NCBI GenBank assembly: GCA_947258835.1
Contig: CAMYJY010000168.1
Coordinates: 1 to 5,026 of the forward strand
Length of the DNA stretch: 5,026 bases
Direction of reading: 5' to 3'
From: an uncultured Pirellulales bacterium
GTDB lineage: Bacteria; Planctomycetota; Planctomycetia; Pirellulales; Lacipirellulaceae
In this document: positions 1 to 5,026 of the stretch, one piece after another
Layout: the number at the start of each line of letters is the position of its first letter
Numbering within the stretch: position 1 is the first letter of the stretch
Notes under the pieces: model-generated
Database searches by the model: none
The model's input: the letters and a program-made list of their open reading frames with translations, nothing else
What the model was told of the DNA's origin: nothing
Program-made: the position numbers and the translations under genes

Positions 1-2
1 TG

Positions 3-296
3 GTCGCCGTCGGCGTTCTGTTCGGCGTCTCGGCGGTGGGATGGAACGGCATCTATCTCGCCGAGATCGTGCGGGTCACCTCGCCCGAGCAATCGGCGCG
101 CGCCACCGGCGGCGTGCTGTTCTTCACCTTCGGCGGCATGATGGCCGGGCCGGCCCTGTTCGGCGCCATCGTCGGCGCCGCGGGCTTCTCCGTCGCCTTC
201 TTCGCGGCGGCGGCGATGACCCTCCTCCCCGGCTTGCTCTTGCTCAGGCGCGAGCCATTGGCGCAAACCAACACCGAATTGCCGCATCGAAGCTGA
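3..296 (+). CDS. MFS transporter, C-terminal fragment (5' end outside window)
   Basis: Reading frame 3 is open from the window edge to TGA at 294-296 and gives about 97 residues. The fragment is very hydrophobic. A first segment (VAVGVLFGVSAVGWNGIYLAEI) is followed by a short polar loop with TSPEQSARATGG, then two further membrane segments (about 114-180 and 186-245), and a short polar cytoplasmic-type tail starting LLRREPLAQTN. The 'GWNGIYLAE' helix, the polar loop, a 'GGVLFFTFGG' glycine-rich helix and a final helix are what I expect of the last three helices of a 12-helix major facilitator superfamily permease. Substrate cannot be inferred. A GTG at 36 is an internal codon, not a start, because the hydrophobic frame continues upstream of it. 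Base composition and codon use (nearly all G/C third positions) are more extreme than in the rest of the window, which suggests a different origin for this piece. Confidence 0.75.
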   Translation, partial: VAVGVLFGVSAVGWNGIYLAEIVRVTSPEQSARATGGVLFFTFGGMMAGPALFGAIVGAAGFSVAFFAAAAMTLLPGLLLLRREPLAQTNTELPHRS

Positions 297-336
297 ATGA
301 GGGGCAGGCCTCTCCCATAGGTGGCGTCGACAGCTT

Positions 337-365
337 TTCACAGCCGACATTTCTTGTGGTAGACT
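337..365 (+). promoter_or_regulatory. candidate sigma70-type promoter upstream of the FxsA remnant
   Basis: TTCACA (337-342) is one mismatch from the -35 consensus TTGACA. After a 17-base spacer comes TAGACT (360-365), which matches 4 of 6 bases of TATAAT. It is directly preceded by TGG (357-359), an extended -10 TGn element. Transcription would begin near 372 and read into the FxsA remnant. The spacing and three matching elements make this the best promoter in the window. It is a prediction from consensus only. Confidence 0.5.
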
Positions 366-443
366 AGAAGGCCGATCGGGACTTTGGAAAACGGGGGCGA
401 TTTTACGCGGTGAAGTGAGATCGCCCAGGCAATCGGTGATGGA

Positions 444-737
444 GTGATGATCCTGGTGGCGGGCGTGCTCTTGATCACGCCGGGCGTGATTACCGACATT
501 GTGGGGCTCGCGCTGCTGGTACCCCCTGCCCGCTATGCCCTCCGCAAAGGCCTGCAGCTGTGGCTTGCCAGACATGCGGAGGTCCAAAAACATCTGCATG
601 TGCAAATCCACACCAACGTCCCACCGGACTACGCTGAAACGGCCAGACCGCGGGAAGCCAACGTGGTGGAAGGCCACATTATCGACGCCCATGTCGTCCA
701 GGAAGACGACACCCGGGATGAATCCACCAACCGCTAA
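444..737 (+). CDS. fxsA: FxsA family membrane protein, N-terminally truncated (likely degraded gene)
   Basis: The longest start gives 97 residues (GTG 444; ATG at 447 is the alternative), against about 130-160 for typical FxsA proteins. The hydrophobic segment MILVAGVLLITPGVITDIVG followed by LALLVPPARYALRKGL matches the conserved second half of FxsA (DG-x-IL-x-AG-LL-x-TPG-x-TD, then LL-x-PP-x-R). E. coli FxsA is an inner-membrane protein whose overproduction relieves F-plasmid exclusion of phage T7; its normal role is unclear. The tail after about residue 45 is polar and rich in H, D and E. Family-like sequence continues in frame upstream of the start (SEIAQAIGDG, 414-443), directly after TGA at 411-413. 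No hydrophobic N-terminal helices are found before that in any frame. GGAG at 441-444 is only 2 bases from ATG 447, a poor ribosome site. All this fits a remnant that has lost its N-terminal half and may not be translated well. Confidence 0.7.
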   Translation: MMILVAGVLLITPGVITDIVGLALLVPPARYALRKGLQLWLARHAEVQKHLHVQIHTNVPPDYAETARPREANVVEGHIIDAHVVQEDDTRDESTNR

Positions 738-751
738 ACTTTGCCCAGAGG

Positions 752-773
752 GCCTGCACGCCAGGCACTTTTG
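752..773 (+). terminator. weak terminator-like stem-loop after fxsA remnant
   Basis: GCCTG (752-756) and CAGGC (762-766) form a 5-bp stem with a 5-base loop, followed by ACTTTTG. It lies 15 bases past the FxsA stop codon. The stem is short and the T run only four long, so termination would be weak on its own. The stronger hairpin just downstream could contribute. Confidence 0.35.
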
Positions 774-778
774 CTCAT

Positions 779-809
779 GAGGGGGGCCGCGATTTTTCCG
801 GCTCCTCTC
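779..809 (+). other. strong GC-rich hairpin in the fxsA-SNF2 gap
   Basis: Bases 779-789 can pair with 799-809 as an 11-bp stem, mostly G-C with two G-U pairs, closed by a 9-base loop containing five T. No T run follows on either strand, so it is not a classic rho-independent terminator. It may act as a 3'-end stabilising or pausing structure for the upstream transcript. It ends before the candidate -10 box of the SNF2 gene, so it is probably not in that gene's leader. Confidence 0.4.
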
Positions 810-838
810 TGCCCCGCCTGACTGGCCTCCCCACGTAA

Positions 839-859
839 AAAGCTTAGAATGAAAGCTTA
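839..859 (+). repeat. 8-bp direct repeat AAAGCTTA, two copies
   Basis: AAAGCTTA occurs at 839-846 and again at 852-859, start-to-start 13 bases. The first copy overlaps the candidate -10 box and the second sits at the expected transcription start. Two identical copies so close together in a promoter suggest a protein-binding site, but chance cannot be excluded for 8 bases. Confidence 0.45.
845..850 (+). promoter_or_regulatory. candidate -10 box for the SNF2 gene
   Basis: TAGAAT (845-850) matches TATAAT in 5 of 6 positions and would place a transcription start near 857, giving a leader of about 43 bases. No convincing -35 box lies 16-18 bases upstream. The nearest partial match, CTGACT at 818-823, is 21 bases away. 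Either an activator helps, the promoter is weak, or another sigma factor is used. The box lies inside the repeat cluster described separately. Confidence 0.3.
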
Positions 860-875
860 TCCGTTCGTTCATTCT
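846..875 (+). promoter_or_regulatory. 8-bp perfect inverted repeat, possible operator or leader hairpin
   Basis: AGAATGAA (846-853) is the exact reverse complement of TTCATTCT (868-875), separated by 14 bases. It overlaps the candidate -10 box and the presumed transcription start of the SNF2 gene. It could be a dimeric repressor operator. An RNA hairpin is less likely because the left arm would lie partly before the transcription start. No regulator gene is visible in the window. Confidence 0.4.
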
Positions 876-887
876 GACTTCTAGCCT

Positions 888-892
888 GGAGG
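888..892 (+). promoter_or_regulatory. Shine-Dalgarno site deciding the SNF2 gene start
   Basis: GGAGG lies 7 bases before ATG 900, near-ideal spacing. It supports ATG 900 over the ATG at 906 (Met3). Confidence 0.75.
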
Positions 893-899
893 CGCTTTT

Positions 900-3800
900 A
901 TGTTTATGGCGCTGGTCGATCGTTGTGACCACGAGTTTGAATTCGGCGACATATCGCGGGGCCAGCGGTACTTTCGTCAGGGGGCGGTGCACCTGGGCCA
1001 AGCAGGACCCCACGGCATGATCGCGAAGGTCGCGGGCTCCCAAGGTTACTACCGAGTCGCGGTCGATTGGGGCCAACTTCCCGCGGGACGGCTCATAGTC
1101 GGCTGTGAGTGTGCGCGCTTCAGCAAAGGCTGGCCTTGCAAGCACCTCTGGGCAACGCTGCTGGCGATGGACCGCACTGGCAACGCGCAGCGAGTGGCTG
1201 GTAGCCAGCGACTCGATTTGAAAATGATTGACGGTACCCTAGACCCGCCGGACGACGGTGTTGTGGTGCAAGCAAATGCCTCCCGGGAAACAAACGGTGA
1301 GAGCGCGCGCAGTCCATCACTCCGGCAACTGCCTCCCAGTAAAACCACCCACACCGACCAACGGCAGGGCCGCGAGAAAAAAACCTCCTCTCCCGCCTGG
1401 CAGCAGGCGCTCCGCGGATTTTTTCACATAGCCCAGCACTTGGAGAACGGGTGGCAGGTACAATCAGAGGCTGCTGCAGACCACTGGCAGCACCAACTCT
1501 CGGCTCGGCAGCGCGAGGCATGGTATGTGTTGGCGGTGGGTCGTTGCGTCGACAAGGGTTCCCTGGTGCTGGAGCTGATGCAGCGCGAAACCAAGAAAGA
1601 CGGTACGTTCGGCAGGTTCAAGTCGCTCGGGCTAACGACCCACGAAATTGCCAAGTTGAGCGACCCTGGCGATCGGCAGATACTTACGGACCTGTACGAG
1701 TTGTCTCAGTTGGATGCGTTTTATTCCGAATACGGATACGGTTATCGCAGTTATCGTTCACCAGTGACTACCATCTTGCTGCCGCAGACAATTTATGAGA
1801 CGCTGCTACCCCGCCTGGCTGCGACGGGCCGGTTGGTGTGGCAGCTGGACAGTGACTTGCCAACCTCTGAGGCCCTGCCGCTCGTATGGGATGACGGTCC
1901 TGCTTGGCAATTTCGGCTGGAATTGTTGGCCAACGACAAGCAACAGGAGTGGAGCTTAACGGGCTACTATCAACGCAACGACCAGCGGCGCCCGCTGACC
2001 GACGGTGTGATGGCACTGCCCACCGGTCTGCTACTGATGGATCAGCAGCTGGCCCGGCTGGACGTTGCGGAGGGAGCCTTTGAGTGGCTGCATCTGCTGT
2101 TGGCGATGCCCGCTCCCCTGCAAATCCCTTACCGCGAGCAACACGCCTTTTTGGAGGAGCTGTGGTCGCGCGGTAATCCACCGCCCCTGGAGTTGCCGCC
2201 GGATTCGGGGTGCCAACAGCGGTGTGAGGTGCCCCAGCCGGTGCTAAAAGTGCTTGCGCCGTCGTCGGGTGGTACCACGGCAACGCAAACACTGGGGGCA
2301 AAAGTGGCATTTCGCTATGGAGACCAGGAAATTCCGGTCACCAGCACCGGGCAAGGGATGGTGTTGTCCGTAGCGGGCGAGACGCATATCGTCGTCCGCG
2401 CTGCTGAGGCCGAAGCGGCTCGACTGGCGGAGTTGGCCCGTTGGAACGTGCGACCGATAACTCGTTACGATTCGAGCGGCTATGACTGCGAGGACGTAGA
2501 CGTAAAATTCTCGAGCAAGCAATTGGGGCAACTGGTGGACGGTTTGCTTGCCAGCGGCTGGCAGGTTGAGGCCGAGGGGAAACTCTATCGCACAGCCAGC
2601 GCGTTTAACATGGAGGTGACTTCCCAGATTGATTGGTTTGAACTCGATGCCAAAATCGATTTTGAGGGCCTCGAGGTCACCTTACCCCAGCTCTTGGTGG
2701 CCTTGCGCGGGGGCGAAAAGTATGTCGAACTGAGCGACGGTTCGCGCGGGATGCTACCGGCCGAGTGGCTCAGCCGCTACGCACCGCTGGCCGACTTGGG
2801 GGAGTCGGCGGGAGGCCAGGTCCGCTTCCAGCCGAGTCAGGCCCTGCTGCTGGATGTGCTGCTGGCCGAGCAGCAAGAAACGCTGCGCGTCGACCAAAAA
2901 TTTCGTCAGTTTCGCCAGCGGCTCCGCTCTTTTACGGGCGTGCAGCCGAAGCAGGAACCGACGAGCTTTCAAGGCACCCTGCGCAACTACCAGCGGGAAG
3001 GTTTGGGGTGGTTTTATTGCTTACAAAAGCTCGGCTTGGGGGGGTGTTTGGCCGACGACATGGGGCTGGGAAAAACGATTCAAGTGCTGGCACTCTTAGA
3101 GCAGCGGCGGAAGCGGCGTTTAAAACAGGGGGAAACCCGCCGTCCGACGTTGGTGGTGGTACCCAAGAGTCTCATTTTTAACTGGATCGATGAAGCGGCC
3201 CGGTTTACGCCCAGGCTCCGCGTGGCCGACTATACGGGGAGCGACCGGCGCGAGCGGGTGGGGCAACTAGCGGACTATCATCTGGTGGTGACGACTTACG
3301 GCACGCTCCGCCGCGACATCGAAGATCTGCAAGCGACTCGTTTTGATTATGTGATCCTGGACGAATCGCAGGCGATCAAAAACGCCAACAGCCAGGCGGC
3401 CAAGGCATGCCGGCTACTCCGCAGCGACCATCGGCTGGCGCTCACCGGCACCCCCATCGAAAACCACTTGGGAGAGCTGTGGTCGCTGTTTGAGTTTTTA
3501 AACCCGGGAATGTTGGGACACTCCAAGGCATTTGCCGCGCTGTGCAAGGCGCACAGCAACCGCGATCACGACTCCCTCCGGGACCTGGCCCAGGCCCTGG
3601 CGCCGTTTATTCTGCGGCGGACCAAAACGCAAGTGCTGCAGGAACTGCCCGCGAAGACTGAGCAAACGCTGTACTGCGATCTGCTGCCCGCGGACCGCAC
3701 GGCGTACAACGAGCTGCGTGATTTTTATCGTGCGAAGCTGGCCCAGAAGATTGATCAACGGGGATTGAAACAAGCCAAGATACACGTCCTGGAAGCCTTG

Positions 3801-4370
3801 TTGCGACTCCGCCAGGCGGCCTGCCATGTGGGGTTGGTCAACAAGCAGCAGGCAGGCCAGCCGAGTGCGAAGCTCGAAACGTTGTTGCAGCAGGTCCGCG
3901 AAGTGGTGGAGGAGGGACACAAGGCTCTTATTTTCTCGCAATTCACCAGCCTCTTGTCGATTCTGCGCCAGCACCTGGAGCGTGAGGGGCTGGTGTATGA
4001 GTACCTCGATGGCCGCACCCGCCAGCGCAAGGCCAAGGTCGAGCGTTTTCAGACCGATGTCGATTGCCCGCTGTTTTTGATCAGTATCAAGGCGGGCGGC
4101 GCGGGGCTGAATCTCACGGCGGCCGATTACGTATTTATTTTGGATCCGTGGTGGAACCCGGCGGTCGAGGCCCAAGCAATTGATCGCACGCATCGCATCG
4201 GACAAACCCGCCACGTGTTTGCCTATCGCATCATTGCCCGCGATACGGTCGAAGAAAAGGTGCTCGAATTACAACAAAGCAAACGCGAATTGGCGGATGC
4301 CATCATTTCAGCCGACGCCAGCCTGCTGCGCAATCTCACGGTAGAGGATTTGCAGTTGATCTTAAGTTAG
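900..4370 (+). CDS. SWIM zinc finger-containing SNF2 family DEAD/DEAH-type ATPase (helicase-like)
   Basis: This is an intact 1156-residue protein, presumably cytoplasmic. Near the N-terminus C69-x-C71-x8-C80-x-H82 is a SWIM zinc-binding motif, a predicted DNA- or protein-binding module. A polar, probably disordered linker follows (about 115-165). A large middle region (about 165-690) has no motif I can name, except that its end (DWFELD at 578-583, then MLPAEWL from 618) resembles the segment preceding the ATPase in bacterial SNF2 proteins. The motor starts at LRNYQREG (694-701). It has Walker A GLGKT (722-726), Walker B DESQ (821-824), motif III TGTPIEN (849-855), LRRTK (905-909), a helicase C-terminal lobe from KALIFSQF (1008), GGAGLNL (1066-1072), DPWWNP (1082-1087) and QAIDRTHRIGQ (1092-1102) with the arginine finger R1099. 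SNF2 proteins use ATP to translocate on duplex DNA and remodel protein-DNA or RNA polymerase complexes, generally without strand separation. The exact role of SWIM-SNF2 proteins in bacteria is unknown. All catalytic residues are present, so it should be active. It seems to be transcribed alone. Confidence 0.95.
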   Translation: MFMALVDRCDHEFEFGDISRGQRYFRQGAVHLGQAGPHGMIAKVAGSQGYYRVAVDWGQLPAGRLIVGCECARFSKGWPCKHLWATLLAMDRTGNAQRVAGSQRLDLKMIDGTLDPPDDGVVVQANASRETNGESARSPSLRQLPPSKTTHTDQRQGREKKTSSPAWQQALRGFFHIAQHLENGWQVQSEAAADHWQHQLSARQREAWYVLAVGRCVDKGSLVLELMQRETKKDGTFGRFKSLGLTTHEIAKLSDPGDRQILTDLYELSQLDAFYSEYGYGYRSYRSPVTTILLPQTIYETLLPRLAATGRLVWQLDSDLPTSEALPLVWDDGPAWQFRLELLANDKQQEWSLTGYYQRNDQRRPLTDGVMALPTGLLLMDQQLARLDVAEGAFEWLHLLLAMPAPLQIPYREQHAFLEELWSRGNPPPLELPPDSGCQQRCEVPQPVLKVLAPSSGGTTATQTLGAKVAFRYGDQEIPVTSTGQGMVLSVAGETHIVVRAAEAEAARLAELARWNVRPITRYDSSGYDCEDVDVKFSSKQLGQLVDGLLASGWQVEAEGKLYRTASAFNMEVTSQIDWFELDAKIDFEGLEVTLPQLLVALRGGEKYVELSDGSRGMLPAEWLSRYAPLADLGESAGGQVRFQPSQALLLDVLLAEQQETLRVDQKFRQFRQRLRSFTGVQPKQEPTSFQGTLRNYQREGLGWFYCLQKLGLGGCLADDMGLGKTIQVLALLEQRRKRRLKQGETRRPTLVVVPKSLIFNWIDEAARFTPRLRVADYTGSDRRERVGQLADYHLVVTTYGTLRRDIEDLQATRFDYVILDESQAIKNANSQAAKACRLLRSDHRLALTGTPIENHLGELWSLFEFLNPGMLGHSKAFAALCKAHSNRDHDSLRDLAQALAPFILRRTKTQVLQELPAKTEQTLYCDLLPADRTAYNELRDFYRAKLAQKIDQRGLKQAKIHVLEALLRLRQAACHVGLVNKQQAGQPSAKLETLLQQVREVVEEGHKALIFSQFTSLLSILRQHLEREGLVYEYLDGRTRQRKAKVERFQTDVDCPLFLISIKAGGAGLNLTAADYVFILDPWWNPAVEAQAIDRTHRIGQTRHVFAYRIIARDTVEEKVLELQQSKRELADAIISADASLLRNLTVEDLQLILS

Positions 4371-4380
4371 CGACCGCACA

Positions 4381-5025
4381 CTAGGGTGGCAGTCGCCCCG
4401 ATTCCACCGGAGGCAACTCGCCGAGGAGGCCTGTGGCCATAAATTCCACAAGATCTTGCTGCTGCTGTTCACTCAGCTGGAGCGGTGTGATTTTGTCGCT
4501 CAAGTGCTCGTTGGGATGCCCGCCCTGGACGTACCACCGTACGACCTCCAACAGGGTCTCTTGGGAACCGTCATGCATATAGGGCGCGGTCAGCGCCACG
4601 TTACGCACCGTGGGTGTTTTGAAGGCACCCCGGTCTGGGTCCGACCCGGTGACATCATAACGGCCCCCATCCACATCGTCGCCCTCCGCCTCCAGGCCGA
4701 CACCCAGGTTGTGGTACTGCTCATCGGTGAAATTGGCGCCCAGGTGACAGGCCGTACAGCCAGTTTGGTCGCTAAAGAAAAGTTCGCCACCACGCACGGC
4801 ACTTTCGCTGATGGGATGGTCGTGACTGGCTGCCTGCAAAGTCAGATACTCGTTGTACAGTAGTTCGTCTTCTTCCTGGAGCTCGTCCAAGTACTCCAGA
4901 TCATCCGCATAGGCCTTTTCAAATGCGGCTAGCTGCTGGTAATAATCCCACGGAGCGGGGCCAGTCACCAGCACCCGCTCAAAACTGGCAAGGGCCCGGC
5001 CGATGTTCTCGATCGTGACACCGTC
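4381..5025 (-). CDS. di-heme cytochrome c peroxidase / MauG family protein, C-terminal part (5' end outside window)
   Basis: The minus-strand frame is open from the right edge to TAG at 4381-4383 (about 214 residues). A GTG at 4972-4974 is internal, because the family sequence continues upstream of it (DGVTIENIGRALASFERV). This half holds one c-type heme site, C-T-A-C-H (4744-4758), with GANFTDEQYHNLGVG after it. Next comes the hallmark GAFKTPTVRNVALTAPYMHDGS, whose Met (codon 4576-4578) is the expected distal ligand of that heme. LLEVVRWYVQGGHPN and a C-terminal LSEQQQQDLVEFM helix follow. The first heme domain and a secretion signal would lie beyond the window. Family members are periplasmic. 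They reduce hydrogen peroxide using electrons from small cytochromes, or in MauG-type proteins oxidise a partner protein. An acidic stretch of about 39 residues (4813-4929) sits between the conserved GPAPWDYY and the heme motif. Confidence 0.9.
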   Translation of the reverse strand, partial: DGVTIENIGRALASFERVLVTGPAPWDYYQQLAAFEKAYADDLEYLDELQEEDELLYNEYLTLQAASHDHPISESAVRGGELFFSDQTGCTACHLGANFTDEQYHNLGVGLEAEGDDVDGGRYDVTGSDPDRGAFKTPTVRNVALTAPYMHDGSQETLLEVVRWYVQGGHPNEHLSDKITPLQLSEQQQQDLVEFMATGLLGELPPVESGRLPP

Positions 5026-5026
5026 G

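Noticed and set aside
299..316. Possible terminator stem (GAGG / CCTC) after the transporter
   Set aside because: Only 4 bp can pair and no T run follows, so it is too weak to support.
41..367. Plus-strand frame 2 open frame of 108 codons overlapping the transporter end
   Set aside because: It is very arginine/histidine-rich, the typical out-of-frame product of GC-rich DNA, while frame 3 gives clear membrane helices.
301..446. Frame 1 open stretch before FxsA, ending in a GAILRGE-like segment, as a frameshifted FxsA N-terminus
   Set aside because: A small indel near GTGAAGTGAG (407-417) could link it to the FxsA core, but the stretch has no hydrophobic helices, so it cannot supply the missing N-terminal half.
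1768..2310. Minus-strand open frame (180 codons) opposite the SNF2 middle region
   Set aside because: It is rich in A, P and R, as expected of an antisense shadow of a GC-rich gene, and has no family resemblance or good ribosome site.
3498..4214. Long minus-strand open frame (238 codons) inside the SNF2 gene
   Set aside because: It lies wholly within the conserved motor region of the SNF2 ATPase, has no recognisable domain, and is explained by the G/C codon bias of the plus-strand gene.
900..4370. SNF2 gene as the core of a DISARM-like or other phage defence system
   Set aside because: No methyltransferase, phospholipase D, DUF1998 or nuclease gene is adjacent; the neighbours are an FxsA remnant and a peroxidase, and housekeeping-type SWIM-SNF2 genes are common.

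Overview
This window holds one complete large gene flanked by three partial or damaged pieces. No organism can be named from the sequence alone. The central and right parts have roughly 57-60% GC by eye. The long SWIM-SNF2 protein, the FxsA remnant and the MauG-type di-heme cytochrome c peroxidase, whose 'VTGPAPWDYY' style is one I associate with planctomycetes, suggest an environmental aerobic bacterium, perhaps Planctomycetes/Pirellulales. That is inference at low to moderate confidence. The first ~300 bases are visibly richer in GC, with codons heavily biased to C/G third positions, and look more proteobacterial. The left edge may therefore be transferred DNA or an assembly join.

Layout. 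At 3-296 (+) lies the C-terminal end of a major facilitator superfamily transporter, cut by the window start. At 337-365 there is a good sigma70-type promoter. At 444-737 (+) is an FxsA-family membrane protein that lacks its N-terminal half. Its recognisable family sequence continues upstream to about 414 and is stopped by an in-frame TGA at 411-413. The gap 738-899 carries a small terminator-like stem-loop, a strong GC-rich hairpin, and a cluster of direct and inverted repeats over a candidate -10 box. It ends in a clear Shine-Dalgarno in front of the large gene.

At 900-4370 (+) is a 1156-residue SNF2-family ATPase with an N-terminal SWIM zinc-binding motif, a large poorly characterised middle region and a full set of SNF2/helicase motifs. 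It is convergent, with a 10-base gap, to the C-terminal part of a di-heme cytochrome c peroxidase/MauG-family protein on the minus strand (4381-5025), which runs off the right edge.

The genes do not form an obvious pathway. The SNF2 gene looks monocistronic with its own upstream signals. No methylase, nuclease or other defence partner is visible beside it, so there is no support here for a DISARM-like or other defence island. No RNA gene, CRISPR array, insertion sequence or attachment site was seen. The most interesting points are the truncated FxsA with its orphan promoter, the composition break at the left, the repeat cluster before the SNF2 gene, and the SWIM-SNF2 fusion with its uncharacterised middle domain.
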